A DNA stretch of 64,000 nucleotides, taken from positions 66,587-130,586 of the forward strand of contig NZ_JBLWTL010000006.1 in assembly GCF_048270095.1 (NCBI RefSeq). Direction: 5' to 3'. Under the pieces are notes generated by a model. It saw only the letters and a list, made by a program, of their open reading frames with translations, ran no database searches and was not told where the DNA came from. This DNA comes from Maricaulis sp048270095 (GTDB lineage: Bacteria > Pseudomonadota > Alphaproteobacteria > Caulobacterales > Maricaulaceae). Every line of letters begins with the position of its first letter. The first letter of the stretch is position 1. The translations under genes and the position numbers were made by a program. Positions 26,729 to 36,133 of this stretch are shown here, piece by piece.

Positions 26729-28347
26729 ACCGCCCTCGCGACCAGACGCTCCAGCAACACATCGAGCGCAGCGCGGCGCAAGCCGAGTTGATCGAGCACG
26801 ACAATCGAGCGGCTCAGCGTCTCGGCGTTAAGCGGCGCCCCCGCCAGGACAGCGATGGCCAGCAGGGCGGCTTCAGCACCGGCTCCGGAGCGGGCCGCCG
26901 CTTCCATCGCCAGCACTTCCGGTCCAACCGTCGCGGGCGCCGCGAGCAGCAAGGCCGGGCGCAATCCCGCCACCTCCCCGGCACCGAGCCGGTTGAAGGC
27001 CAGCATGTCGGCCAGCGCTGACGGGCCATAGGCTTCAAAATGCGCGCCCAGCAAGGCGGCGGGCTGGTCACCAGACAGCCTGTCCCGGGCGATCGCGATC
27101 GCCAGGTCGAGATTGACCATGCGGCGCGGCGACGGCGGCACCCAGGCCGGCGGCACCTCCACCATCATCGCGTCATCCAGCGGATCAATCGGCTTCCCGG
27201 TCTCGTCGAAGGCCATGACCGGCTGCGGTTGCGGCGGGCCATCCATCAGGGCGTCGCGCCATTGCGAGGCCGTCCGCAAATCACCGCTCAGCAGGGCTGC
27301 GAGGGCAAAGCGATACCCATCTGCCAGCGTCTCGCGCGTCACCGGCAAGGTATGAACCTCGCGGCCATAGCGCCGGGCCGCAACGGCAAAGCCGTCGCTG
27401 GCCAGGGCGTCATCGAGCAAACCGGAAAGCGCACCCGCTGCAATGGAGCGGTCAACGCCCTGGACCAGCACGGTCTCGAGCCCCGCGGTCCGGCCTGGGC
27501 CGGACAGTGCCAGGGCGGCGGCCAGCGCCTGCGCCGGATCGCTGGCCGGCACCGGTGCGGGCATGGCGCGGCCGTGTACGAAACGCTGCAACCAGCCGGG
27601 CGCCGTGCCAACCTCGAGCGTGTCCAGGTCAGTCTCGCCATCAAGCTGGAAGGCCATGGAGAGTTTCAGGCCGGAATCGACAGGCGGCAGGGCTGGCGGC
27701 GGATTGCTGTCGAGCGTCAGCGCATAGAGCATGGTGTCATAGCCGGCGTCATCGCTGGAATTGCGGGCCAGCTCGGCGGTCAATTCGGCGGCACTTTCCT
27801 GACCGTCGAGCGCCAGGCAGACCGCCCGGGCCCGCAGCCAGTAGGCCTGTTCACGACCGCGCAGAAGCGCGTCGGCCGAATGACAGGCGCTGCGCGTATT
27901 GCCCGTCGCGAAGGCGAGTTCGGCATGCAGGCGCGACAGCGCTTCATTCTGGTTCAGATTGGGCGTGCGTTCGAGCAGGTCATAGGCTTCGAACACGCCT
28001 CCCGCCGCCAGCAAACGGTCAGCCCGCAGCACCGGCAGCGCCGGATTGCCGCGCCCGCCGGCAGGCGGATAGCCCCCGGAGCTCAGCACCGAGCGCGCCA
28101 GATCGGCGAGCGCCGGCGAGGCATAGCCATCACGGCTCGCCTCGGGCAGCAGCATGAGCACCCGGCTGGCCATATCGGCATCGCTGCCATCCCAAAGCGA
28201 AATACCCAGCGCAGCACCAGGCAAACCCACTTCCAGCGGATCAAGTGCGTCGAGGCTTTGAACCTCGATTGGCCCCTGGGCGAGGGCCGTACTCCCCAAG
28301 ACCAGGGCCAGGCCGCTAGCGCGGAAAATTATCGTCCAGCTCGACAC
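26725..28347 (-). CDS. Secreted alanine-rich protein of unknown function
   Basis: 540 residues with a signal peptide (about 1-24, ending ALAQ). Low in recognisable motifs; alanine, leucine and acid rich, with a repetitive helical look like a TPR or solenoid protein. I know no name for it; genes of this kind sit between xerD and aroK in related genomes. The GTG start at 28347 is chosen because of an exact AGGAGG seven bases upstream; it overlaps 32 bp of the small upstream gene, and its TGA overlaps the xerD start. Confidence 0.8.
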   Translation of the reverse strand: MSSWTIIFRASGLALVLGSTALAQGPIEVQSLDALDPLEVGLPGAALGISLWDGSDADMASRVLMLLPEASRDGYASPALADLARSVLSSGGYPPAGGRGNPALPVLRADRLLAAGGVFEAYDLLERTPNLNQNEALSRLHAELAFATGNTRSACHSADALLRGREQAYWLRARAVCLALDGQESAAELTAELARNSSDDAGYDTMLYALTLDSNPPPALPPVDSGLKLSMAFQLDGETDLDTLEVGTAPGWLQRFVHGRAMPAPVPASDPAQALAAALALSGPGRTAGLETVLVQGVDRSIAAGALSGLLDDALASDGFAVAARRYGREVHTLPVTRETLADGYRFALAALLSGDLRTASQWRDALMDGPPQPQPVMAFDETGKPIDPLDDAMMVEVPPAWVPPSPRRMVNLDLAIAIARDRLSGDQPAALLGAHFEAYGPSALADMLAFNRLGAGEVAGLRPALLLAAPATVGPEVLAMEAAARSGAGAEAALLAIAVLAGAPLNAETLSRSIVVLDQLGLRRAALDVLLERLVARAV

Positions 28348-28456
28348 GTACTTCCTCCTGCGACGGCTCAAGACCGTTCGCGATAACAATCAGCGCACCG
28401 AAGCCCGCTGCGATAATGCCGGCGACAACCACCAGACCGACCAGAAAACCCCGCAT
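28316..28456 (-). CDS. 46-residue single-pass membrane protein
   Basis: One N-terminal transmembrane helix (about 3-28, Val/Ala/Gly rich) then a short acidic tail ending VELDDNFPR. AAGGTG lies upstream of the ATG. The gene overlaps the start of the 540-residue gene by 32 bp in another frame and carries that gene's ribosome site, consistent with coupled translation. Divergent from aroK, with 107 bp between starts. Function unknown. Confidence 0.6.
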   Translation of the reverse strand: MRGFLVGLVVVAGIIAAGFGALIVIANGLEPSQEEVRVELDDNFPR

Positions 28457-28563
28457 GAATTCACCTTCCACATGTGCAATTGGCGCGCCACCAGCATGGC
28501 AAACATCCGCGCGACAAGGGTAACCCCGATTGCGGCGATTTCCAGACGCTTTATACCGATGGG

Positions 28564-29103
28564 ATGACCCGCACTGCTTTACGTGACCACACAATCGTTC
28601 TGATCGGCCTGATGGGCGCTGGCAAGACCACGGTCGGACGGCGGCTCGCAGCGGCCATGGACCGCCCGTTTGCCGATGCCGACCATGAAATCGAGCGCGC
28701 CGCGGGCCGATCAGTCAGCGAGATATTCGAGGATTTCGGCGAAGCGGCCTTTCGCGACGGTGAACGCCGGGTAATCGCACGCCTGCTGGACGCGCCGCCC
28801 ATGGTGCTCGCCCTGGGCGGCGGCGCCTTTGTCGACCCGGAAACACGGAAGCTTATTGCAAACAAGGCTATATCAATCTGGCTGCAGGCCGATGTCGAAA
28901 CCCTCGCATCGCGCGTCGCCCGGCGCGATACCCGCCCCTTGCTGCGCGACGGCGATCCAGTGAAAATCCTTGAGCGTCTGCTTGAGACGCGGCAGCCGGC
29001 CTATGCCGAGGCCGATATCCATATCGATGCCTCAGCAGGCACCCACCAGGGAACGGCCGACGCGATTATCGCCGCGTTGCAAACCCGGGAGACGCAAAAG
29101 TGA
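28564..29103 (+). CDS. aroK: Shikimate kinase
   Basis: 179 residues. AroK phosphorylates shikimate in the chorismate pathway. Walker A GLMGAGKTT at 15-23, the shikimate-binding DADHEIE and FRDGERR segments, the LALGGGAF loop and the RDTRPLL lid are present. ATG at 28564 gives the usual N-terminus. Its TGA overlaps the GTG start of aroB, the standard aroKB pair. Confidence 0.97.
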   Translation: MTRTALRDHTIVLIGLMGAGKTTVGRRLAAAMDRPFADADHEIERAAGRSVSEIFEDFGEAAFRDGERRVIARLLDAPPMVLALGGGAFVDPETRKLIANKAISIWLQADVETLASRVARRDTRPLLRDGDPVKILERLLETRQPAYAEADIHIDASAGTHQGTADAIIAALQTRETQK

Positions 29104-30203
29104 GTGCAGTCCTGACAGTGCCGGTGGGTCTCGCAGACCGTAGCTATGATGTGATGATCGGCGATGGCGCGCTCGACGCCGCTGCCCCGCGCCTGGCCGG
29201 CCTGTTCCCGCGCCGGCGCGCCATTATCGTGACAGACAGCCATATCGCGCCCTTGCACCTGGAACGCGTCATGGCCGTACTGGCCGGCGTCGGCATCACC
29301 TGCGACCCCATTATCATGGAACCGGGCGAGGCCACCAAGAGCTTTGCCGGTCTGGAACAGCTGGTTGATGCCCTTCTGGAGCGCAATATAGAACGCTCCG
29401 AAGCGATAATCGCCCTGGGCGGCGGCGTGATTGGCGATCTGACCGGCTTTGCCGCGGCGGTCACCAAGCGCGGCGTCGGTTTCATACAGATCCCGACCAC
29501 ATTGCTGGCCCAGGTCGACAGCTCGGTCGGCGGCAAGACCGGGATCAATACCCGGCAGGGCAAGAATTTCGCCGGCGCCTTCCACCAGCCGCGCCTGGTC
29601 ATTGCCGACACGGCTTTCATCGCCACCTTGCCCGACCGCGAACGCCGGGCCGGCTATGCGGAAATCGTCAAGGCCGCGCTGATTGGCGATCCGGCAATGT
29701 TTGACCGGCTTGAGGCCGCCGGTGCTGGCGTGCTGCACGGCGCACCCCTGGCGCGGGCCATTGCCGATGCGGTCGCCTTCAAAGCGCAGATCGTTGCCCA
29801 GGACGAGCTGGAGCACGGCCGACGCGCCCTGCTCAATCTCGGCCACACCTTCGCCCATGCCTTCGAAGCCGAAGCGCCCCGGGATGCGATCCGCCATGGC
29901 GAAGCCGTCGCGGCGGGGATCGCACTGGCCTTTCGTTATTCGGTCACGCGTGGCGAATGCCCCGCCAGCGATGCAGACCGGGTCGAGGCACATTTGCGGA
30001 CCATCGGCCTGCCCTGGAATGCCGCAACACTGGCGCACAAGGACTGGGATGCCAGTCGCCTTGTAGCTCGCATGCGTGACGACAAGAAAAACCAGGCCGG
30101 GGAAATCACCTTGATTCTCGCCCGCGGTATTGGCAAAGCGTGGATAGACCCTAGGATTGACGCGGCACACCTTGTCGCATTTTTGGAGACTTCGCTCTCA
30201 TGA
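29100..30203 (+). CDS. aroB: 3-dehydroquinate synthase
   Basis: 367 residues; converts DAHP to 3-dehydroquinate with NAD and a metal. GGGVIGDLTGFAAA, the IPTTLLAQVDSSVGGKTGIN substrate segment, GYAEIVKAALIGD and the metal-binding NLGHTFAHAFE are typical. GTG start inside the aroK stop, and its TGA overlaps the next ATG, so aroK, aroB and the CNNM gene form one tightly coupled operon. Confidence 0.97.
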   Translation: MSAVLTVPVGLADRSYDVMIGDGALDAAAPRLAGLFPRRRAIIVTDSHIAPLHLERVMAVLAGVGITCDPIIMEPGEATKSFAGLEQLVDALLERNIERSEAIIALGGGVIGDLTGFAAAVTKRGVGFIQIPTTLLAQVDSSVGGKTGINTRQGKNFAGAFHQPRLVIADTAFIATLPDRERRAGYAEIVKAALIGDPAMFDRLEAAGAGVLHGAPLARAIADAVAFKAQIVAQDELEHGRRALLNLGHTFAHAFEAEAPRDAIRHGEAVAAGIALAFRYSVTRGECPASDADRVEAHLRTIGLPWNAATLAHKDWDASRLVARMRDDKKNQAGEITLILARGIGKAWIDPRIDAAHLVAFLETSLS

Positions 30204-31471
30204 GCCTCGACTGGAGCCTGATTGGCCCCGCCCTGATGATTATTGGCCTGCTGATGCTGTCGGCCTTTTTCTCTGGTTCGGAAACCTCGCTGACCGCGAC
30301 CTCGCGGGCGCGCATCCTTCAGCTTGAGCGCGACAAGAATCCCGACGCGGCACGGGTAAATCTGCTGATCAGCGATGGCGAAGGCCTGCTGGGCTCGCTG
30401 CTGCTCGGCAATAATCTGGTCAATATCGCCGCTTCCATGCTGACCGGGCAATTATTCGCCCGCATGCTGGGCGGCGAGCACAGCGTCTGGGTCGCCACAG
30501 CGGTGATGACAGCGCTGGTCTTGGTCTTCGCCGAAGTGATGCCGAAAACCTATGCGCTGTCCAATCCGGAACGTTTCGCGCTGTTCGTGTCGCGCCCCGT
30601 CCTGGTCATTGTGCGCATCTTCGCGCCGATCGTCGGCGCGGTGCAGGCGATCGTGCGCGGCGTATTGCGCCTTCTCGGTGCCCGGGTCGAAGGCCCCGTC
30701 CTGTCAGCGCATGACGAATTGCGCGGCACGATCGCGCTGCATCACGAAGATGGCGGCGTGGTCAAGAATGACCGCGACATGCTCGGCGGCGTACTGGACC
30801 TGCGCGAATTGACGGTCGACGACATCATGGTGCATCGCAAGTCCATCCACATGATCGATGTCGAACGCCCTGCCGCCGAAATCGCCCAGGAGGCGCTCCA
30901 CAGCCCCCATACCCGCCTGCCCCTGTATCAGGGTGAGCCCGACAATATCATTGGCGTGCTGCATGCCCGCGATCTGGCGCGTGCCATGCACGATAATGAT
31001 GGCGACCCGTCGACGATTGATATCCGGGCCGTCGTGCGCGAACCCTGGTTTGTGCCCGAAACCACCGAAGTGCTCGATCAGCTCAATGCCTTCCGCGAGA
31101 AGCGCGAGCATTTCGCGCTTGTCGTCGATGAATACGGCGCGCTGATGGGTCTGGTAACGCTCGAAGATATTCTCGAAGAGATCGTCGGCGCGATCGAGGA
31201 CGAGCATGATATCGCCGTCGAAGGCATCAAGCCGGAAGCGGACAGCACCTGGCTGGTCGATGGCGTCGTCCCCATCCGCGACCTCAACCGGGCGCTGGAC
31301 TGGCATTTGCCGGATGAGGAAGCCGTGACGGTGGCCGGGCTGGTTATTCACGAAGCGCGGACTATTCCCGAGCGCGGTCAGGTCTTCCATTTCCATGGCG
31401 TGCGCTTTGAAGTCGTCGAACGCCGGCGCAACCAGATCACGCAGCTACGCGTCAGCGCCAGCCCGGATTAG
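30200..31471 (+). CDS. CNNM/CorC-type hemolysin-family membrane protein
   Basis: 423 residues: an N-terminal DUF21/CNNM membrane domain with about four helices (FFSGSETSLTATSRAR is the family's start, and NPERFALFVSRP the third segment), then two CBS domains (about 195-310) and a C-terminal CorC_HlyC domain. Bacterial CNNM proteins are Mg2+ (or Co2+) efflux transporters; the hemolysin name is historical. Its stop codon TAG overlaps the TAA of the converging lipoprotein by two bases (31468-31471). Confidence 0.93.
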   Translation: MSLDWSLIGPALMIIGLLMLSAFFSGSETSLTATSRARILQLERDKNPDAARVNLLISDGEGLLGSLLLGNNLVNIAASMLTGQLFARMLGGEHSVWVATAVMTALVLVFAEVMPKTYALSNPERFALFVSRPVLVIVRIFAPIVGAVQAIVRGVLRLLGARVEGPVLSAHDELRGTIALHHEDGGVVKNDRDMLGGVLDLRELTVDDIMVHRKSIHMIDVERPAAEIAQEALHSPHTRLPLYQGEPDNIIGVLHARDLARAMHDNDGDPSTIDIRAVVREPWFVPETTEVLDQLNAFREKREHFALVVDEYGALMGLVTLEDILEEIVGAIEDEHDIAVEGIKPEADSTWLVDGVVPIRDLNRALDWHLPDEEAVTVAGLVIHEARTIPERGQVFHFHGVRFEVVERRRNQITQLRVSASPD

Positions 31472-32211
31472 GGAGCGTCCGTCGCCTCAGTGACTTCGCC
31501 GGTCGCCGCCTCGAACATTGCACTGCACACGCCGCGCCCGGTGTCGGACCGAGCACCGTCAACGGAATCACGCGCGCTCACGATGAGATCACCGAAACTA
31601 TCGGCGAAAACCTGGGCGAGCCGGTAACCATCGCCGATTTCCGAAAAACCGCCACTGGAGACGAGGTGATTGCGCGATGACCAGGCCAGCGCGGCAATCT
31701 GGGTGTCGGTGGCGTCGAGCATTTCACCCTCGACCGCCAGAGCGCCAATACCGATCGGGATACGCGGGCTGAGCGGTCCCGGAATGGCGAAGCCGATCAG
31801 GCGCGATGCTCCGGCACTGACAAGGTTGGTGGGTTCAAATCCGGTGATCGTCATGCGCAATTCGTGGCTCGCCATGTCCGGATCGGCGGTGACCTGAAAA
31901 CCACTCCGCGCCAGGCGGCGGCACATGGTCTGGTTCAACTTGCCGACGATGCGATTGAAGCGAAGCGGATCGACACCGCTGCCCTCGACAACGCCCGGCA
32001 CGATGCCGGCCTGGGGGATATAGATCGCCTCGACGGCGCGCAGGGCCTCTGGATCAACCCATTCGCGAACCTGCAGCAAGCGGCGGTCGCTGGTCTGCAG
32101 GTTTTGATAATCGCTCAGTGTCTCGGCCTGCTGCAATCCATTCGCGGCACAGCCGGTTGCGAGAAGCGCGAGGACAGGTATCAGACAGAAGGACGCATTG
32201 AGCTTGGGCAT
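31468..32211 (-). CDS. DUF3313-like lipoprotein
   Basis: 247 residues with lipobox LLATGCA. The segments ADPDMASHELRMTITGFEPTN and the later A-x-S-S-R-x-H look like the DUF3313 family (proteobacterial lipoproteins with YajQ-like strands, unknown function); assignment by pattern recall only. Monocistronic, convergent with the CNNM gene. Confidence 0.7.
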   Translation of the reverse strand: MPKLNASFCLIPVLALLATGCAANGLQQAETLSDYQNLQTSDRRLLQVREWVDPEALRAVEAIYIPQAGIVPGVVEGSGVDPLRFNRIVGKLNQTMCRRLARSGFQVTADPDMASHELRMTITGFEPTNLVSAGASRLIGFAIPGPLSPRIPIGIGALAVEGEMLDATDTQIAALAWSSRNHLVSSGGFSEIGDGYRLAQVFADSFGDLIVSARDSVDGARSDTGRGVCSAMFEAATGEVTEATDAP

Positions 32212-32286
32212 GGTGACTCCGGAAATCCACTGGGGTTGTGAAGGTCTACGCCCGCGATACGCGATTGGACCACCGGCCCGCGCGTG

Positions 32287-32556
32287 TCATGAATCGCCCG
32301 GCGCCCGCGCCTTGATCGCCAGCGCATGGATCGGACCCTTGAGCTGGCTGGCCAGCGCCTCATTGACCAGCCGGTGACGGGCCACGCGGGTCAGGCCTTC
32401 AAAGCGGCTGGAGACAATATCAACGCTGAAATGGCTCTGCCCGCCTTCGCGCGCACCTGCGTGTCCCGCGTGCATATGACTGTCATCGCTGACGTGCAAA
32501 GTGACCGGAACCAGCGCCTCGCGCAGCCGGCTTTCAATCTCATCTCTCACTGTCAT
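32287..32556 (-). CDS. bolA: BolA family protein
   Basis: 89 residues. SHMHAGHAGAREGGQSHFSVDIVSSRFEG and HRLVNEAL give the BolA fold with the FxGx-RHRxVN signature. BolA proteins bind monothiol glutaredoxins and share [2Fe-2S] clusters, and have morphogenetic or transcriptional roles. ATG at 32556 is preceded by GAGGTGAA. Divergent from the J-domain gene with 69 bp between starts, a common alphaproteobacterial arrangement near cobS. Confidence 0.92.
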   Translation of the reverse strand: MTVRDEIESRLREALVPVTLHVSDDSHMHAGHAGAREGGQSHFSVDIVSSRFEGLTRVARHRLVNEALASQLKGPIHALAIKARAPGDS

Positions 32557-32625
32557 GATTAATTTCACCTCTTTTGACACCCGTTTCATTGCTGCTTTAC
32601 CCGAGCATGACCATAATCGGACGCT

Positions 32626-33240
32626 ATGACAGACGCATTTGAATATACACCGCGGTTCAAAGACATCCGCATCAAGCCGCCCAAGGACAAACCTTCGGCC
32701 GAGGAGCGCGTGTGTGAATGGCCTGGTTGCCGCAGCCATGGCAATAGCCGCGCGCCGAAATCGAATGACCAGCTGAGCGATTTCTACTGGTTCTGCCAGA
32801 GCCATGCCTCGGAATACAACAAGTCGTGGAACTTCTTCGAAGGCATGAGTGAAAATGCCGCTCAGGCGTATCGCGAATCATCCGCCTATGGACACCGTCC
32901 GACCTGGGGCTGGCGCAATTCCACCAGCTCGCGCCACAAGGCCCAACGCGCCAGCCGTGATTTCGCCGATGGCTTCTCCGACCCGATGGGCACATTCGGC
33001 GATAATACCAAGCCCCACGAAGACGGGCCACGCGAAAAGGCCATGGGCCGGCTGCAATCGAAGGCGCTGGAGACGATGGGCCTCAAGCCTGATGTCGACC
33101 CGTCCACCGTGCGCCGACGCTATGCCGAACTGGTCAGACGCTTCCACCCCGACGCCAATGGCGGCGACCGCTCGAGCGAGGAACAGCTCGGCCGCGTCAT
33201 CGCGTCCTACCAGATCCTCAAGGGCGTCGGGATGGCGTGA
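32626..33240 (+). CDS. DnaJ-domain protein
   Basis: 204 residues. The C-terminal J domain carries the HPD tripeptide (VRRFHPDANGGD at about 165-176) preceded by the usual helix II YAELVRR; the N-terminal part has two CxxxxC/CxxH-like clusters (CEWPGCRSHG and WFCQSHASEYN) that may form a zinc site. Members next to bolA and cobS are frequent in alphaproteobacteria, of unknown client. 4 bp separate its stop from the end of the converging higA. Confidence 0.88.
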   Translation: MTDAFEYTPRFKDIRIKPPKDKPSAEERVCEWPGCRSHGNSRAPKSNDQLSDFYWFCQSHASEYNKSWNFFEGMSENAAQAYRESSAYGHRPTWGWRNSTSSRHKAQRASRDFADGFSDPMGTFGDNTKPHEDGPREKAMGRLQSKALETMGLKPDVDPSTVRRRYAELVRRFHPDANGGDRSSEEQLGRVIASYQILKGVGMA

Positions 33241-33243
33241 CGT

Positions 33244-33540
33244 TTACGCTGCCTTGTGCGGGGTAATCCTCGGCGCAATCTCCGGCCAGCTGGTCGCACG
33301 CGCCTGGCGCAGATCGAATTCGGCCTGCAAATTCATCCAGAATTCCGCCGTCGTGCCGAAAAAGGCCGACAGGCGCAGGGCGGTATCGGCGGTAATCGAG
33401 CGCGAGCCACGCACCAAGCCCGAGACGCGGCTCTTCGGCACATCAATCGCCCGCGACAGCTTTTCCTGGGTCAGCCCATTGGGGCGCAGAAAATCTTCCA
33501 GGAGGATTTCGCCGGGAGGAATGGCAGATAGTTTGGTCAT
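33244..33540 (-). CDS. higA: HigA-family antitoxin
   Basis: 98 residues of the HigA/VapI addiction-module type: PPGEILLEDFLRPNGLTQEKLSRAIDVPKSRVS (split in the text as a characteristic start and helix-turn-helix), then GTTAEFWMNLQAEFDL. Antitoxin and autorepressor of the operon. Encoded downstream of higB with an 18-bp gap. Confidence 0.94.
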   Translation of the reverse strand: MTKLSAIPPGEILLEDFLRPNGLTQEKLSRAIDVPKSRVSGLVRGSRSITADTALRLSAFFGTTAEFWMNLQAEFDLRQARATSWPEIAPRITPHKAA

Positions 33541-33558
33541 CGGATTGGTGTCCTCGCG

Positions 33559-33837
33559 CTAGTGATAATCGACAATTTCAACGTCCCAGGCAGCCCCGTC
33601 GAGCCAACGAAAACACAGGCGCCATTGCTGGTTGATGCGAATGCTGTACTGACCCTTGCGGTCCCCTTTCAGGGCCTCTAACCGATTGGCAGGCGGAATC
33701 CGCAAGTCCTCAAGGCGGTGCGCGGCATGCAGCATCAGAAGCTTGCGTCGCGCAGGACGCTCGAATGCTGCAAAACGTCGCACGCTATCGTCACGGAACA
33801 GCTTCTCCGTGTCTTTGCAGGCAAAGGATCGGATCAC
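33559..33837 (-). CDS. higB: HigB-family ribosome-dependent toxin (RelE-like)
   Basis: 92 residues from a GTG start (MIRSFACKDTEKLF). The RelE-type fold residues are seen: ARRKLLMLHAAHRLEDLRIPPANRLEAL and the late RINQQWRLCFRW, the arginines of which include the catalytic-type ones. HigB cleaves mRNA on the ribosome and is blocked by HigA. The open frame extends 20 codons upstream, but 92 residues is the family length, hence the GTG choice. The toxin-first order is the usual one for higBA. Confidence 0.92.
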   Translation of the reverse strand: MIRSFACKDTEKLFRDDSVRRFAAFERPARRKLLMLHAAHRLEDLRIPPANRLEALKGDRKGQYSIRINQQWRLCFRWLDGAAWDVEIVDYH

Positions 33838-33993
33838 CTTGGCAATATAGCGCGCCGCGTCAGTTCCGTCAAACGGAACCAGGGTGTCCCATCTCACCCC
33901 ATCCCTTGCCGCGCGCTGCGGCCTGCGCTAGTCCGGATGCATGATCCCGTGCGCGTTGCAGTCCAGACGTCCCCCAGCGAAAAGACCGGTTCC

Positions 33994-34980
33994 ATGAGCG
34001 ATGAATTCCCCGTGCCCGCCCCCGATGCCATTGCCGATACGATGGCGCTGTTCGGCTTCGATGCCGGCTTTGAAGTGCCGATGTTCTCGCAACCCGACGC
34101 GCACACGCCGAAGATTGATCCCGATTATGTGTTCGATCCGGCGACGACGCGGGCCATCCTGGCAGGCTTTGCCTTCAACCGCCGCGTAATGATCCAGGGC
34201 TATCACGGCACCGGCAAGTCGACCCATATCGAACAGGTCGCCGCACGGCTCAACTGGCCGATGGTGCGCGTCAATCTCGACAGCCATATCTCGCGCATCG
34301 ACATGGTCGGCAAGGATGCCATCGTGCTGAAGGACGGCAAGCAGGTCACCGAATTCCAGGAAGGCATCCTGCCCTGGGCGCTGCAGCGTCCGGTCGCGCT
34401 TTTGTTCGATGAATATGATGCCGGCCGCCCGGACGTGATGTTCGTGATCCAGCGCGTCCTCGAGGCTTCCGGCTCATTGACGCTGCTCGACCAGACCAAG
34501 GTCATCCGCCCCAATCCTTCCTTCCGGCTGTTTTCGACGACCAATACGATCGGGCTCGGCGACACGACCGGCCTCTATCACGGCACACAGCAGATCAATC
34601 AGGGCCAAATGGACCGCTGGTCAATCGTCTCGACGCTGAATTATCTGCCCGCCGAGACCGAGAACGCCATCGTACTCGCCAAGATGAAGGATCTCGCCAA
34701 AACCGAAGCCGGCCGCAAACAGGTCGCGGACATGGTCAAGCTGGCCGATCTGACCCGCGAAGCCTTCATCAATGGCGACATCTCGACCGTGATGAGCCCG
34801 CGCACCGTGCTCACCTGGGCGGAAAACAACGCCATTTTCAACGATCTCGGCCATTCCTTCCGCCTGACCTTCCTCAACAAGTGCGACGAGCTGGAACGCC
34901 CGACGATTGCGGAAATGTATCAGCGCGTCTTCGGAGCCGATCTGGCAGAAGCGCCGATCAAGCCCGCTGCGGTTGCTTAA
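33994..34980 (+). CDS. cobS: Cobaltochelatase subunit CobS
   Basis: 328 residues, AAA+ ATPase of the aerobic cobalamin pathway; with CobT it forms the chaperone-like ring that drives CobN to insert Co2+ into hydrogenobyrinic acid a,c-diamide. Walker A GYHGTGKST at 69-77, Walker B LLFDEYDAG, and the FSTTNTIG sensor are clear. An ATG at 33937 is in frame but the family N-terminus matches 33994. cobT is 4.5 kb downstream rather than adjacent, and cobN is not in the window. Confidence 0.96.
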   Translation: MSDEFPVPAPDAIADTMALFGFDAGFEVPMFSQPDAHTPKIDPDYVFDPATTRAILAGFAFNRRVMIQGYHGTGKSTHIEQVAARLNWPMVRVNLDSHISRIDMVGKDAIVLKDGKQVTEFQEGILPWALQRPVALLFDEYDAGRPDVMFVIQRVLEASGSLTLLDQTKVIRPNPSFRLFSTTNTIGLGDTTGLYHGTQQINQGQMDRWSIVSTLNYLPAETENAIVLAKMKDLAKTEAGRKQVADMVKLADLTREAFINGDISTVMSPRTVLTWAENNAIFNDLGHSFRLTFLNKCDELERPTIAEMYQRVFGADLAEAPIKPAAVA

Positions 34981-35061
34981 AGGACAAGGCGGACGCCCGG
35001 CGCCCGCTTGACCCGTATTGCGACTGTCTGGACTATGCCTCCCGACACACGGGGGACAGGC

Positions 35062-36105
35062 ATGATCAGAACCATCACACTCTGCGCGCTCGCGAGCGCC
35101 GGACTGGCGGCGCCGGCTCTGGCCTGCCCGCCGCCACCGCCGCGCTCCTACGAGCAGAACCTGGCCGCCTCGGCGACGCCGCGTCTCTATGATTATCTGT
35201 CCCGTTCGGCCTTTGTGGAGCTGGTGCGCGCCGTAGACTGGCGCCCCGCAGAGCCGCCCGCACGCTATGGGCCCTTCCTCGGGGGCATCCCGCTCGCGGC
35301 TTATACGCTTCAGGTCGATGAACGCCTCAAGGGGATGGGTGAGGGCCGTTACGAGATCGAGGGCGCAGCGGGCGCAATCGCGATTGAACCCGTGGCATCA
35401 GACGGCACCGATTATGCCGCCCTGCATGCGCAAACCCTGTTCTGGGATGAATTTCCCGTCGGAACGCCCAGCATAGCCTTTCTCAGCCTGCCGACCTGCG
35501 CCAATTCCATGGCACTGATCCTCGAGCAGACCTATCTGGTCTTCCGCACGGATGAGGGCAGAGTGCTCGCCATCGAGCCCGTCGGCGCGAATGATCAACT
35601 GGTGCAGGGCGTGCGCAATCTGATCGCGGAGCCCGAGGCGAGACGCCCCTGGCAAACCGATCTACGCGACTATCTGGTACGCCCCCGGCATTTGGACCGG
35701 GTCGAGATCGCGCAGTGCGGTCCGGGCCGCCATGAAGTCGAAATCACCAAGACCGGCGAGTATCAGCCGGGCCGCGGCCTCGTCCGTGACGCCGAACGCT
35801 GGGTCGAAGGCGCCGATGCCCGGCGCGGGATGAGTTATGCCCGGGGCCAGGTTGAGCGCGGCGATTGCGAGGCCGGTGCGGAATTTCTCGTCACGCATGA
35901 TCGCTACATTGCCAGCTTTGGGGCCGGGCGGATCCTCAGCTGGAACTTGCAGAGCGTATTTCTCGGCGCCTACCCGGTTGCCGATGGACAGGCGGATTTC
36001 TCGACAACCTATTCACAAATCGCCGTCACGGATGGGCGGGCTGTGAGCCTGGCGGAACTGGAAACCTGGTTTGAAGCCGCACCGTCGATCCGTCCGGTCG
36101 ATTAG
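35062..36105 (+). CDS. Secreted protein, unknown function
   Basis: 347 residues with a signal peptide ending around ALA-CPPPP (about residue 20). I recognise no domain. Its middle has cysteine pairs (ANSMALILEQ near TCANS; EIAQCGPGRH; ERGDCEAGA) that could form disulfides in the periplasm. ATG at 35062 starts the signal sequence. The gene lies between cobS (81 bp) and a convergent small gene; its order breaks the cobS-cobT pair. Confidence 0.7.
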   Translation: MIRTITLCALASAGLAAPALACPPPPPRSYEQNLAASATPRLYDYLSRSAFVELVRAVDWRPAEPPARYGPFLGGIPLAAYTLQVDERLKGMGEGRYEIEGAAGAIAIEPVASDGTDYAALHAQTLFWDEFPVGTPSIAFLSLPTCANSMALILEQTYLVFRTDEGRVLAIEPVGANDQLVQGVRNLIAEPEARRPWQTDLRDYLVRPRHLDRVEIAQCGPGRHEVEITKTGEYQPGRGLVRDAERWVEGADARRGMSYARGQVERGDCEAGAEFLVTHDRYIASFGAGRILSWNLQSVFLGAYPVADGQADFSTTYSQIAVTDGRAVSLAELETWFEAAPSIRPVD

Positions 36106-36133
36106 CCGCCGGGCTCATCGCCCGACCCGGCCG

